From the NCBI GenBank assembly GCA_020635055.1, contig JACKAN010000014.1, positions 1 through 64,000 of the forward strand: a stretch of DNA of 64,000 nucleotides, in the 5' to 3' direction. The position numbers were made by a program, and so were the translations under genes. This document shows, piece after piece, positions 27,850 to 37,728 of the stretch; positions within the stretch are counted from its first letter, which is position 1; every line of letters begins with the position of its first letter. The notes beneath the pieces are model-generated. The model worked only from the letters and a program-made list of their open reading frames with translations. It was not told where the DNA came from and did not search any database. The DNA is from Pseudobdellovibrionaceae bacterium. GTDB taxonomy: Bacteria > Bdellovibrionota > Bdellovibrionia > Bdellovibrionales > UBA1609.

Positions 27850-28020
27850 TTTGAGACTCCCCTGTATATAGTAAATACCATACTTTAATAAACAGAATAT
27901 ATTTAGTAAATGCTTGATGCGGGCAAACAATTAATGTTTATTAATTATTTTGCTGACTTCTACAATTGCGCATAGCAAAAATATTTAGTTTTATTAAGAT
28001 AAGACCGATGAATACGGATA

Positions 28021-29364
28021 ATGAAAAGAACTCTCAAACGATTATTATTTAAAATTATATTTACCGGAATTAACAGTGAAACTCCAGCAAAATTAAAGAC
28101 ATATCTTGTTCAAACCAATACTAATGGACTTTTATTTTTTAGCTTAGATGTACTTTTGGCAATAGTATTTTCAATAACATTTAGAGATCCTTACATATCA
28201 AGATTATTGTTTCTCTCTGGGTTTTTGTTTTTAATTTCATCCATAGGTCTAAATAAACTTAAATTATATAATTTATCTAGAATCAGTACGGTCACTATAG
28301 GTTCGGTTTTAGTTACCTTGTGTGCATTTTATTTGGGCAGAGAGTCTTTGGTCCAAGCATCGCTTTTATTGGGAGCTATTTTCCCTTTTGTTTACTTTAG
28401 TAGTCGAGAACACTGGCAAATTTTAGTTTGTTTAGCAGTTCCGGTTGTGTGCTTTTGCACGCTTATATTTTTTAACTACAATTTAGGGCCACATATAGAA
28501 TTGGAGTCGCAAAGTATTTTAATTTTACTCGAGTCTATATTTATGTTTGTGCCCTTTTTTGGGATTGTTACCAATATTTTTATTGCCGTCAGGGAACGTG
28601 AATTGGCTTTGGAAGAATTGAGTCGATCTAAAGAACATATTCAAGTTTTATTTCAAGTTATGACTCATGATTTATCAACACCATTAAATATTGCTTCTTT
28701 AACTAGTGAAATGGTTTTAGCTAAAAAGAATATAGAACCTAAAGATATTTACAAAATTAGCAAGGCTTTAAAAAATTGTGGAAGCATGCTAAATAAGATT
28801 AAAGGAATTGCTATTTTAAGTGGGGGCAAATCCAACTACAGATTGGAAGATGTTCCTTTGGAGCCATTTATTAGGTCGATCATTGAAGATTTAAATGATC
28901 GTTTACTTGAAAAGGATTTAAAAATATTACTTAAAAATGATACTTTGTTGGATTTCCCTTGTGTGAAAACAGATAAGGTCATACTCAATTATCAAATTTT
29001 GCAAAACATATTTGTTAATGCAATTAAGTTTTCTCCTCCATCAAAAGAGATTATTGTGAGCTTGAGACAACACGACACCTCTCACTATGAAGTGGAGGTG
29101 AAGGATTTTGGCGTTGGCATACCAGAAGATAAAATACCTAAATTATTTTCTTGGTCAGAGAAAACAACTACTAAAGGCACTATGAACGAATCTGGAACCG
29201 GCTATGGCATGCCCCTTGTTTATCGTTTTCTTAAAGAGTTGAATGGAGACATCCAGATTACAAGCAAAACACCCAGTGAGCAGAGCCCCAGTTCGGGCAC
29301 TCAAGTTAGAATAATTTTACCTATGGCAAAGACAAAAATATTATCAAAAAATCGGGCGTCTTAG
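28021..29364 (+). CDS. Membrane histidine kinase
   Basis: A 447-residue sensor kinase. Five or six TM helices (about 30-185) form the input part without a large periplasmic domain. A short coiled linker leads to the HisKA dimerisation helix with the phospho-accepting His216 (MTHDLSTPLNIAS). The ATPase domain follows: N box QNIFVNAIKFSPP, G1 box VKDFGVGIPEDK and G2 box GTGYGMPLVYRF. No response-regulator gene is beside it, so it is an orphan kinase in this window. There is no strong Shine-Dalgarno; a short 14-codon frame at 28008 overlaps the start and might be an upstream leader. Confidence 0.9.
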   Translation: MKRTLKRLLFKIIFTGINSETPAKLKTYLVQTNTNGLLFFSLDVLLAIVFSITFRDPYISRLLFLSGFLFLISSIGLNKLKLYNLSRISTVTIGSVLVTLCAFYLGRESLVQASLLLGAIFPFVYFSSREHWQILVCLAVPVVCFCTLIFFNYNLGPHIELESQSILILLESIFMFVPFFGIVTNIFIAVRERELALEELSRSKEHIQVLFQVMTHDLSTPLNIASLTSEMVLAKKNIEPKDIYKISKALKNCGSMLNKIKGIAILSGGKSNYRLEDVPLEPFIRSIIEDLNDRLLEKDLKILLKNDTLLDFPCVKTDKVILNYQILQNIFVNAIKFSPPSKEIIVSLRQHDTSHYEVEVKDFGVGIPEDKIPKLFSWSEKTTTKGTMNESGTGYGMPLVYRFLKELNGDIQITSKTPSEQSPSSGTQVRIILPMAKTKILSKNRAS

Positions 29365-29441
29365 TTCCTGCCTTAAATGCCTTTAATCCAAGTGTTCACC
29401 TAATATTAAAATATTTTTGTTGGGTGCTCATCTTTGGGAAG

Positions 29442-29461
29442 CCACGGGGCTTGCCCCGTGG
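29442..29461. repeat. GC-rich perfect inverted repeat
   Basis: CCACGGGG, a four-base centre CTTG, then CCCCGTGG: a perfect 8-bp (9 with the central pair) stem in AT-rich surroundings, between the histidine kinase and the next gene. There is no T run on either side, so a rho-independent terminator is not proven. It could be a repetitive extragenic palindrome or a factor-binding site. Confidence 0.5.
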
Positions 29462-29633
29462 AGAGTCACTTTGTTAAATTATTTTTAAATATGTGTATTG
29501 GTTTTGAAAGATTTGGGATAGTCAAAATTTGAATGGAAAAGAAAAACTTGATTTTTTAAAAATTAGTATATAACTAGAAATAGTAAATTATACTAGTGGG
29601 GAGTATCTGCCTTTAACCACTCATCTTGTTTTT

Positions 29634-30211
29634 TTGGGGGTAGGCATTCTTGTTATTCAAATTTTAATATTTATTTTACTTCCTTTTTTGATCTCTTGCG
29701 GCGCCTATCATGATGACCAGATAGTGGACAGACATAAATTTGAAAAGCTGTGCATTAGCTTTGATACTTTGAATCGCGAAATCATTATTCCTAAGTGTTT
29801 AAGGTGTCATGAAACCGCTGAAAAGAAGAATCACTTTATTGATTTATCTAGCTACGAAAGCATAGTAAATAGTCGATTGTTTCCGCCCTTGGTAGTAAAG
29901 GGGGCTCTATGCAATCTAGCCTTTATATGTCTGTATTAGAAAGGAGAATGCCTAATCAAGGTGGAAAACTGTATGACTTCGAAGTTGAGTATATTTTAAA
30001 GTGGATAAAGTATGGGGCAAAGAAAGAAAAAATCACTATAAAAGAAAATGATGGTTTAAAAGATAATGATAGTGCCATAGATCCAACAGAGCCACGAGAG
30101 GAGCCCTGTGGAACTAAGGATAATGACGATACCGATATTGAAGTAAATGGAGCCATGGAGTCAGACGAACCTTGTGATAGTCAGGATGTAACGGACCCCT
30201 TTGAACCATAA
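29634..30211 (+). pseudogene. Haem-binding lipoprotein gene split by a slip in a G5 run
   Basis: Two overlapping frames form one protein. Frame 1 (from TTG 29634) gives a signal peptide with lipobox (LISC) and a haem-binding CxxCH motif (KCLRCHET). It then runs off into a stop at 29937-29939. Frame 2 (from within 29909) continues with SVLERRMPNQGGKLYDFEVE, the usual C-type-cytochrome-like Met-Pro region. The frames join if the five G at 29900-29904 were six, giving VVKGGSMQSSLYMS. The acidic C-terminal tail (D/E-rich, last 50 residues) is unusual. Similar small haem lipoproteins are common in predatory bacteria (general knowledge). Real decay, phase variation and sequence error are all possible. 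Confidence 0.7.
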
Positions 30212-30245
30212 GAAATAAACATTTAAATAAAACAATAGGAGAAAC

Positions 30246-30524
30246 ATGAAAAAATTAATTATAATAGCGAGTTTATTATCGAGTTCGGCCAGTTTTGGTC
30301 ATGGAAACCCCATTGAAGCTGTTGATTTGGCCATTAGCGCTGGATTAAAAAAAATTTCGATGACAGAGTCCCATGATGTCATTGATAACTTCCAAGGAGT
30401 TAAATCTTGGATGAGCGGAGCTAAGGTAAAGGTAAGAATTTATATTAAAGAAATGAACGAAGTGAATTACGAATGTGAAATGGCTCACAATAAAGGTGAG
30501 ATAGAAAGAATGGTGTGTAATTAA
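30246..30524 (+). CDS. Small secreted protein
   Basis: A 92-residue protein with a signal peptide (LIIIASLLSSSASFGHG) and a short mature domain of mixed helix and strand (VKSWMSGAKVKVRIYIKEMN) with two Cys near the end. TAGGAG lies 6 bases upstream of the ATG. It may share a transcript with the frameshifted haem lipoprotein gene 35 bases upstream. Not recognised. Confidence 0.65.
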   Translation: MKKLIIIASLLSSSASFGHGNPIEAVDLAISAGLKKISMTESHDVIDNFQGVKSWMSGAKVKVRIYIKEMNEVNYECEMAHNKGEIERMVCN

Positions 30525-30528
30525 ATAA

Positions 30529-30870
30529 CTAAAATTCTATGCCTTGAGAATCTGCACTTTTAAAAAGTTGAATTATTTCCATGAGCTTAACTTCAAGGTG
30601 GGATGAATTTTTTATTTCTAAAGCTTCAGTAACGCATCCTCTCATGTGTGTTTCTAATAAAGTGGATTCGATCCCCAAAAGTGCTTTTCTTGTGGCGCGA
30701 AGTTGTTGAATTATTTCAGGGCAATATCTACGTTCATCTATCATTTTTTTTACTCCTGATATTTGACCTTCGACTCGATTTAATTTTGGCAACAGTTTTG
30801 AGTGGTCAGGGTGAATGTGTGTGGCTTTGCTTACAACAACAGTCCCTTTTTTATTTTTTTTCATTGCCAT
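30529..30870 (-). CDS. csoR: CsoR-type copper-sensing repressor
   Basis: A 113-residue CsoR/FrmR-family protein, all helical. The Cu(I)-binding residues of CsoR (Cys36, His61, Cys65 in Mycobacterium) align with Cys50, His75 and Cys79 (RYCPEI, ETHMRGC), including their 25- and 4-residue spacing. The helix ends RVEGQISGVKKMI are typical of the family. It lacks the nickel or formaldehyde ligand patterns of RcnR and FrmR. GGGAG lies 5 bases before the ATG. It is divergent from copA, consistent with autoregulation through the shared intergenic region. Confidence 0.9.
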   Translation of the reverse strand: MAMKKNKKGTVVVSKATHIHPDHSKLLPKLNRVEGQISGVKKMIDERRYCPEIIQQLRATRKALLGIESTLLETHMRGCVTEALEIKNSSHLEVKLMEIIQLFKSADSQGIEF

Positions 30871-31016
30871 AAAGCTCCCTTATTTCTCAGGTTTTACACA
30901 TAATTTTAAATAACAAAACATATAGGTAATATTTTAGATGCAATCTAGACTAAAAAACTAAGTTTGTCTAAATATCTAAAAATAAAATCTATTGCCTACA
31001 GCAATAACTGAACTAT

Positions 31017-31033
31017 ATACTGCCCCCTAGTAT
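31017..31033. promoter_or_regulatory. Candidate CsoR operator upstream of copA
   Basis: ATACT and AGTAT flank a central GCCCCCT, giving ATACT-N7-AGTAT with a C-rich core, which resembles CsoR operators. It sits 28 bases before the copA start, between csoR and copA, where a repressor would block RNA polymerase. No binding was tested; the match rests on shape and position. Confidence 0.45.
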
Positions 31034-31060
31034 GTAGAAATAGAGCAGGACGGGAAGTTA

Positions 31061-33304
31061 ATGCCAAATCACGAAACAAAACATGAACCAAAACATAAAG
31101 ATGTAGATGCGCATTCCTGTTGTCATAATGGCAACAGTAGTCATCAACACAAAACTAGCAGAAAAGCAAAGGCTGAAAATAAGCTTGATTCCAGTGCCCT
31201 TTACACTTGTCCAATGCACCCTGAAGTTAGGCAACAAGGGCCAGGAAGTTGTCCTAAGTGTGGAATGGCTTTGGAGCCATTGATTGCTGACGGTTCAGAA
31301 AACGAAGAGTTGTTTGATATGAGTCGTCGATTTTGGCTTGCGGCAATTTTTAGTATTCCACTTGTTACTATTGCAATGGGTGATATTTTGCCTGGACAGC
31401 CTATATCGCAAATGTTTTCAAGTAAAATGCGAGTTTGGATTGAACTCATTTTAGCAATTCCTGTGTGTTTATGGTCTGCCTGGCCATTTTACACTCGTGC
31501 AGTGGATTCGATTGTCAAAAAAAGTTTAAATATGTTTACTCTTATTGGGCTCGGAGTCAGTGTTGCATTTCTTTACAGTGTAGTCGCAAGCACTTTTCCT
31601 GATATTTTCCCGGCTTCCTTTAGAAATACTGAAGGCCACGTGGCTGTATACTTTGAGGCCGCAGGAATGATTGTTACCTTAATTTTATTGGGACAGGTAT
31701 TAGAATTAAAAGCCCGGTCCCAAACAAGTGCTGCAATCAAACAACTTCTGGGTTTATCTGCTAAAACTGCGCGAAGAGTGAATGCTGATGGAACAGAAGA
31801 AGATGTCCCTATAGAACAAGTCCAAATGGGAGATCTACTTCGAATCCGTCCTGGGGAAAAAGTTCCTACCGATGGCATGCTTATAGAAGGAAAAAGTTCA
31901 GTAGATGAATCCATGATTTCTGGAGAGCCAATACCGGTTGAAAAAAATCCTGGAGACAAAGTTGTAGGAGCCACCATCAATGGCACTGGCTCATTACTTA
32001 TGAGAGCTGAAAAAATTGGTTCGGAAACCTTGCTCTCAAGAATAGTTCATATGGTGGCAGAGGCTCAAAGATCTCGTGCACCAATTCAAAAGTTAGCAGA
32101 TACAGTTTCTGGATATTTTGTTCCCATCGTTATCCTTATTGCCATAATCACTTTTGTGGTCTGGGCAGTGATGGGACCCGAGCCAGCTATGGCTTACGCT
32201 TTAATAAATGCTGTTGCTGTACTGATTATTGCATGCCCTTGCGCTTTAGGCTTGGCAACACCGATGTCTATAATGGTGGCGACGGGGAGAGGTGCAATGA
32301 TGGGAATCTTATTTAAAAACGCCGAGGCCATTGAAGTTTTGAAAAAAGTAGATGTTTTAGTTGTAGATAAGACGGGAACTCTTACAGAGGGTAAATCAAA
32401 GATGGTAACAGTAGAACCAATACAAGATATGGATGAAAAACAATTGCTTCGTTATGTAGGTTCTATTGAAAAAAGCAGTGAACACCCATTGGCTGCGGCT
32501 ATTGTAAAAGGCACTGAAGCAAGGGAAATTGAGTTAGGTTCAGTAAAAGATTTTGAGTCCATTACAGGAAAAGGCGTTCGAGGGCGAGTGGAGGGCAAAC
32601 TAATAACTCTTGGAAACAAAGCTTTGATGAAAGATTTTAATATAGATTTTAATCATTTATTCGAAAGAGCCGAGGGACTTAGATCAGAGGGACAAACTGT
32701 AATGTTTGTTGCAGTTGATAATAAGCCTGCAGGACTTGTGGGAGTTGCTGACCCAATAAAAAAGACTACACCTGAAGCTATTTCCGCGCTTCATAAAGAA
32801 GGAATTAAAATAGTTATGCTTACAGGGGACAGCAAAACTACGGCCTTAGCTGTCGCAAAAAAACTAAACATTGATGAAGTCATTGCCGAAGTTTTGCCGG
32901 ATCAAAAAGTAGAAGTTGTGATGAAACTTCAAAGTGAAGGTCATATTGTAGCTATGGCTGGTGATGGGATAAATGATGCTCCCGCATTGGCAAAAGCTCA
33001 TGTGGGAGTGGCTATGGGAACAGGCACGGACGTCGCAATGGAGAGCGCAGGCGTGACTCTAGTGAAGGGTGATTTGACAGGAATTGTTAGGGCAAGAATA
33101 TTGAGCCGAGCCACAATGAGAAACATTAAGCAAAATTTATTTTTTGCTTTTATCTATAATGCCGCAGGTGTTCCCGTTGCAGCAGGAGTATTGTATCCGT
33201 TTTTTGGAATTTTACTCAGCCCCATGATAGCTGCCGCAGCCATGAGTTTTAGTTCCATATCAGTAATTACAAATGCACTAAGACTAAAGACTGTGAAGCT
33301 TTAA
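31061..33304 (+). CDS. copA: Copper-exporting P1B-type ATPase
   Basis: A 747-residue Cu-transporting ATPase. The N-terminus is His-rich and has a heavy-metal-binding domain (YTCPMHPEVRQQGPGSCPKC, about 48-67) instead of the classic CxxC HMA domain. The core follows: Cys-Pro-Cys 392-394 in the sixth TM helix (IACPCALGLATP), the phosphorylated Asp436 in DKTGTLT, the nucleotide-domain SEHPLAAAIV motif, and the GDGINDAPAL hinge. All catalytic motifs are intact. CPC indicates Cu(I). The gene is divergent from csoR and convergent with the multicopper oxidase gene. Confidence 0.95.
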   Translation: MPNHETKHEPKHKDVDAHSCCHNGNSSHQHKTSRKAKAENKLDSSALYTCPMHPEVRQQGPGSCPKCGMALEPLIADGSENEELFDMSRRFWLAAIFSIPLVTIAMGDILPGQPISQMFSSKMRVWIELILAIPVCLWSAWPFYTRAVDSIVKKSLNMFTLIGLGVSVAFLYSVVASTFPDIFPASFRNTEGHVAVYFEAAGMIVTLILLGQVLELKARSQTSAAIKQLLGLSAKTARRVNADGTEEDVPIEQVQMGDLLRIRPGEKVPTDGMLIEGKSSVDESMISGEPIPVEKNPGDKVVGATINGTGSLLMRAEKIGSETLLSRIVHMVAEAQRSRAPIQKLADTVSGYFVPIVILIAIITFVVWAVMGPEPAMAYALINAVAVLIIACPCALGLATPMSIMVATGRGAMMGILFKNAEAIEVLKKVDVLVVDKTGTLTEGKSKMVTVEPIQDMDEKQLLRYVGSIEKSSEHPLAAAIVKGTEAREIELGSVKDFESITGKGVRGRVEGKLITLGNKALMKDFNIDFNHLFERAEGLRSEGQTVMFVAVDNKPAGLVGVADPIKKTTPEAISALHKEGIKIVMLTGDSKTTALAVAKKLNIDEVIAEVLPDQKVEVVMKLQSEGHIVAMAGDGINDAPALAKAHVGVAMGTGTDVAMESAGVTLVKGDLTGIVRARILSRATMRNIKQNLFFAFIYNAAGVPVAAGVLYPFFGILLSPMIAAAAMSFSSISVITNALRLKTVKL

Positions 33305-33357
33305 CTTAGACCCCTCTTTAGCTTCTACGGCTGGAAATACCATCGTTTAAAAAGAAA

Positions 33358-34797
33358 TTACTTTACAAGGAAATTTCTCATCATGGAGTGGTCTTCGTGT
33401 TCAAGAATATGGCAATGAAGCAAAAACAAACCGGGGTGATCGTTGAATCTTTTAATTATTTTTACTCGATCCCCAGGTAAAACAGCAAGAGTATCTTTCC
33501 AGCCTTCATCTAAAACCAAGTCTTTACTAAAGGGTCCATGAACTCTTTCGATCACTTGAAACTGAGAACCATGAATGTGCATAGGATGGATCATTCCGGC
33601 TTGTGTTAAATCAAATTCCCAAACCTCTGTTGTGTTTAATTCTACTGTTTCTTTTTCTCGGACTTCATTCATTTGGTATTCAAGCCCATCAATTGTCCAG
33701 CCTATACCTTGTTTGGGTAGCAACTTAAACACTTTAGGATTATTTGGGTTTACAGCTTCTGAGGGATTTATTTTCTCAAGATTGGAGAGGCGTACTGGCA
33801 AACTATAGATTTTAGTACCCTCATGCTGAACTTTAAAAACAGATAAATCAAAGGCTTGTCCTCGGCCATTGTCTACGATGGGAATGCTTTGTAGGGCAGC
33901 TTCATCGCCAATGTTGTTTATGGAAAAATCAACAAACACATCAAGTCTTTCTCCGGGACAAAATAAAACACTATCACGTTCAATAGGCTCTGCTAATAAT
34001 CCACCGTCGGTTCCAATTATTGTAATTTTTCTTCCATCATTCCATTTGAGTCTAAAAGACCTAGCATTACTTCCATTTAATAATCGCAATCTGTAAGTTT
34101 CTTTTTTAACAACATTGGCTTTTTCACGCGAACCATTTATAAATAAAGTGTCTCCCATTTTACCCATCATGATGTCATGGCCTGATTGTACATATATTAA
34201 TTGATTGTCTTCATCAAAATGGCGGTCCTGATAAACCAAGAAAATTTCATTTTCACCACTTGGCAAATTTAATGATTTTTCTTCTGAATCTCTCACAACA
34301 AATAAACCCGCCAAGCCATGATAAACTTGATATCCTGTTCGACCATGTGGGTGGGGATGATACCAATAAAGTCCAGCTCTGTTTTTAATTTCAAAATCAT
34401 AAGTGTAGGTTTGACCTGGGCCGACAGCATAACTAGGGTGTCCATCTTGATTTTCTGGTAAATGAAGCCCATGCCAATGAACTATAGAGGGTTCAGATAA
34501 CTGATTCTTAAAATTAATTTTTAAACGATCCCCTTGATGTGCTTCAATAGTAGGACCTAAAAAAGAATTACTTGGCAATAGTTTTATCTTCCCCTGAATA
34601 GTATGTCCCTCAAAAGAAAGTAGTTGTGTAGTTTTACCATTCAAAAGTGGAAAATCATTAGGTGATGCAATTAAATCTATTTCGTTTTGGGCACTAACTT
34701 TATAAATTTCCGCCAATGCTTTCGAGTTGAGTATTGGTAACAAAGATATGGCCAATGTCGTTTGCGCACTCGATTTTAAAAACAATCTTCTATTCAT
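33358..34797 (-). CDS. Multicopper oxidase (CueO/CopA type)
   Basis: A 479-residue three-cupredoxin oxidase. The N-terminus has a twin-arginine signal (NRRLFLKSS, then ISLLPILNSKALA). All copper-ligand motifs are present: HWHGLHLP (about 104-111), WYHPHPHG, HPMHIHGS (about 400-407) and HCHILEHEDHSMM (about 462-474). The role inferred from CueO-type enzymes is oxidation of Cu(I) to less toxic Cu(II) in the periplasm. It has no Met-rich insert, unlike E. coli CueO. With CsoR and CopA it forms a copper-defence module, but it is on the opposite strand with its own leader at 34798-34989. Confidence 0.92.
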   Translation of the reverse strand: MNRRLFLKSSAQTTLAISLLPILNSKALAEIYKVSAQNEIDLIASPNDFPLLNGKTTQLLSFEGHTIQGKIKLLPSNSFLGPTIEAHQGDRLKINFKNQLSEPSIVHWHGLHLPENQDGHPSYAVGPGQTYTYDFEIKNRAGLYWYHPHPHGRTGYQVYHGLAGLFVVRDSEEKSLNLPSGENEIFLVYQDRHFDEDNQLIYVQSGHDIMMGKMGDTLFINGSREKANVVKKETYRLRLLNGSNARSFRLKWNDGRKITIIGTDGGLLAEPIERDSVLFCPGERLDVFVDFSINNIGDEAALQSIPIVDNGRGQAFDLSVFKVQHEGTKIYSLPVRLSNLEKINPSEAVNPNNPKVFKLLPKQGIGWTIDGLEYQMNEVREKETVELNTTEVWEFDLTQAGMIHPMHIHGSQFQVIERVHGPFSKDLVLDEGWKDTLAVLPGDRVKIIKRFNDHPGLFLLHCHILEHEDHSMMRNFLVK

Positions 34798-34989
34798 GAT
34801 AATCCCCCTAAAACATACTAAATGTTCCTGGTTAAATTTCGGAGCCGCATGTGGTCAAGCTTCAATTGGGTGCCGATATAGAGCTGGCATGCCAAAACAT
34901 TTGCGGATAAACATAGGTAGTGAGATCCAATCCACCTGATGTTTGCAAATCATATGTTTCTAGTTACAATTGCAATTGGGTAGGGTGTT

Positions 34990-35757
34990 ATGGATTTTGA
35001 AAAGAATATGCATGGACGTATCGTTGATTTACCAGAGATGGATGGCCGCTACACTTTGCTTTCCCATGAAGTTTACACTATTGAGAGGCATCGAAAAATT
35101 GAGCAAGTAACTCATAATATTGATATGTTTGGCCCAGGATGGATTTTTTTTAAGGGCAGCAGCAATGAAGGTGAGATCGCCATTGTTCAAGATGGAAAAA
35201 AAATAGTATTAGGTAAGAAAATCATTGGTTATATACCAGGTAAAAATGTTATCGAATGGATATTGCCTAAAGGAGAGATTTCTTATGAGATGTTAGTGTG
35301 CGGCATACAATTAAAGACTGGCACACCTCAACAACCAATTTCAATTATTTATGAAGATTTAGATAAAAGTATATTTGATTTATTTGAGTTGTTTTTTGAT
35401 CAAGTGAACTATGTTGAAACAATGAATTTAATGCGAACAACTCAACCTTCTGCATTGTCTATTCAGGTTCAAGATTGGATTCATAAAAATTGGAATATCA
35501 ATTTTAAGTTACAAGACATTGCCAAGGAATTAAATACAAGTCCTTCTATTATTAGTCGGTATTTTAAAAAGGCATTTGGAATGTCGCCACTCAAATATGT
35601 GAATAAGTTGAGAGTAATTTCTTCTGTCAGAGATCTATTAAAAAGTCAGAGATCAATTTCACAAATCAGTTACGAAATGGGTTTTGGTGACCCAAGGCAA
35701 TTTAACGAACATTTTCGTCAAATTTATCCAGTTAAACCCTTCGCCTTCAAAAAATAG
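34990..35757 (+). CDS. AraC-family transcriptional regulator
   Basis: A 255-residue regulator. The N-terminal 150 residues are a cupin-like, ligand-sensing region. The C-terminal 90 have the two AraC helix-turn-helix units: IAKELNTSPSIISRYFKKAF and ISYEMGFGDPRQFNEHFRQI. It starts with TTATGG after a GGGTAGGG-type site. It is divergent from the multicopper oxidase gene, about 190 bases apart, and is a candidate regulator of it (inference). Nothing in the sensing domain identifies the ligand. Confidence 0.88.
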   Translation: MDFEKNMHGRIVDLPEMDGRYTLLSHEVYTIERHRKIEQVTHNIDMFGPGWIFFKGSSNEGEIAIVQDGKKIVLGKKIIGYIPGKNVIEWILPKGEISYEMLVCGIQLKTGTPQQPISIIYEDLDKSIFDLFELFFDQVNYVETMNLMRTTQPSALSIQVQDWIHKNWNINFKLQDIAKELNTSPSIISRYFKKAFGMSPLKYVNKLRVISSVRDLLKSQRSISQISYEMGFGDPRQFNEHFRQIYPVKPFAFKK

Positions 35758-35974
35758 AGAAGTAAGAAGTAAAGTGTTTTATAAAACCATATTTCACTAT
35801 TATCCTATTAAAGATCATGTAGAGGGGCTATCTAATGAGACCCTACTTTCAAGTAAGCCATGTTCGCCACAAAGCCAAATTTTAAGGTTTTAAATTTCAT
35901 TTTAATTGATTTGCAATTTTTTATATTGACTCTCTACACTATATATTTAATATTAGGCAAAATTTTAATCCTGT

Positions 35975-36061
<87 letters not shown>

Positions 36062-36578
36062 TTTGAGAATTGGTTAAGTGACTGAAAAGACGAAATAAAA
36101 AACTGAAGATTCTAAAGTTCCCAGTTTAAATGTTCAAAAGTAAAAACGTTCAAGTAGGGTAAGCCGAACATCGAAGGGGAGTCGGAAGTATTCTTTGATG
36201 GAGGTTTTATGAAAGAAATCCTAACCCAAATCGGTGGAAATGGTGAATCAAAATCAATAGTGTCCGATTTATTTCGGCTTTTTTTTTGGCCTATTGTGTA
36301 AACAAAATATGTTTACCGGTTTTTTTCCATAAAAGTTATCACCTCATTCCTGGTGAGTGAACTTTAGACTGCGCGAGCTCACCGTCTGGGCGCAGTCCTC
36401 CATTTACGTCGGAGAAGACGTCTTCTTGGAGTGATCGTTTGTTGATAGCAGAAGCCTGTTTAAGGCTTTTTGTCGCAGGTTCGATCCCAATCTTTTCTTT
36501 CCAAAATTCAACATTAATTGCATCCTTTTGTTAGTTAGATTGTCAAAGACCGAACTTCCTTTCGACGGACTTAGTTTT
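36062..36578 (+). other. Left end of integrative element, mostly non-coding
   Basis: About 500 bases without a solid gene. A 30-codon frame at 36209-36301 has GGAGG 6 bases upstream and ends beside a weak hairpin with a T9 run (36264-36288). A short inverted repeat GTAAAC-N7-GTTTAC is at 36298-36316. From about 36378 to 36430 the sequence resembles 50872-50923. The perfect 12-bp palindrome GAAGACGTCTTC is at about 36414-36425. The segment just before 36579 probably belongs to the IS1380-like fragment. Confidence 0.45.
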
Positions 36579-37184
36579 TTATGCCGTCGAGTAGTAGGCA
36601 GGGACTGTTTCCGGCTTAAACCTGCATGCCTCTCGTAGTGCTTGAACCTCCTTGTAGGCCCACTTTGGGATCTTCATTAAGGTATAGGCTGAAGTCTTAA
36701 TAATATGCCCGGGAATAAGTATAAGATTGTTTCTTAATTTTTTTGAGTAATGGGGTTTATCGGGCTGTAAGAGTATCGCTACCCAGCGAAGAAGATTATG
36801 AGCAATCTGTGCAATTAACCCGTAAGCATGATTGGCCATTAGCTTTTGGCAGGGGTAGTTTTTTAACCTAAAATTGTATTTCTCCTCACGAATAAAATTC
36901 TCCGCATTTCCTCGCTTTTGATGGAACTCAAATATTTGCTGGATACTCCAGTAACGTTGTTGGCCTTGCAGTTCATTGTGAAGTTTGTCTGTATTTAATG
37001 GAATGTTACTCACTACAGCGTAATACTCCCAAGGCTCTTCTTCCATAAAGCCATCCATAAATAAACCCTTTTGTTCTTCTAATTTTTTCCTCTTTTTTTC
37101 TAACTTGTCGGACCAAGTTCTTTTTATAACTATGGGAAAAACAAGCCTTGCCTCTTCTTTTTGCGACCAAGCTGGAGTCCACAA
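36579..37184 (-). pseudogene. IS1380-family transposase, C-terminal fragment
   Basis: About 190 codons matching the end of an IS1380-type DDE transposase: YYAVVSNI, then FEFHQKRGNAENFIREEKYN (the Y/H-x-QRG-x-x-EN-type acidic Glu region), and AYGLIAQIAHNLLRWVAILL. The N-terminal half with the first catalytic Asp residues is missing, so the copy is dead. It abuts the truncated integrase near 37190, so its insertion probably removed the integrase N-terminus. Confidence 0.75.
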
Positions 37185-37199
37185 GATTCGGCCTACTTC

Positions 37200-37669
37200 A
37201 ATTCGAGGTAACTTCTGACCCCTCTTGTTTGCCTTTTCTTTTTCCTCTTCTGAGTAAAGCCAAGGCTGCCAATTTATTCCTTTTACTGCCCATACTTAAC
37301 CAGTGGAAACTCATGTGCCCCAATGAAATAGCTTTTCCCAACCAAAAGGATAAGCCTCATGGCCCTTCGGCAAGAGTTTTCCAGGAAGTGTTCAAGCGAA
37401 CATTGTTGCGAGCTGGTTTCAAACAAAATGAAAAAAACAAAATAGTTTTTCATGGGCTTCGCCATACCTTCGCATCCCACTGGATGATGCGCGGAGGTGA
37501 TCTTTTTAAATTACAAAAAATACTGGGTCACTCAACACCACAAATGACCCAGCGATATGCTCATCTCTCACCAGATGCTTTTTGCGATGACTACTCCAGA
37601 CTAGGAACCCCACAAAAAGCCAGTGTACTCATGTTTAATAAAAACCCTGCACAAAATTACCAAAATTAA
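37200..37669 (+). pseudogene. Tyrosine recombinase (integrase), C-terminal fragment
   Basis: The catalytic C-terminal domain of a phage-type integrase: FHGLRHTFASHWMM (catalytic H-x-L-R), KILGHSTPQMTQRYAHL (second His and nucleophile Tyr). The N-terminal DNA-binding domains and the first catalytic Arg region are missing or replaced by IS1380 sequence, so the exact left edge is uncertain. It fits as the integrase that placed the element in tRNA-Met. Immobilised unless another integrase acts in trans. Confidence 0.75.
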
Positions 37670-37728
37670 TGCAGGAGACAAGGCAAGGTTAATTGAAGTA
37701 GCTTCCTTCAACAAGCTAAGGAGGCTAC

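Noticed and set aside
31573..31986. A 137-codon minus-strand frame inside copA
   Set aside because: The copA frame is certain; the opposite frame has no start signal and no recognisable domain.
36466..36490. T-arm-like sequence GCAGGTTCGATCCCA suggesting a second tRNA
   Set aside because: The stem bases do not pair (only two of five), and no acceptor, D or anticodon arm is found upstream.
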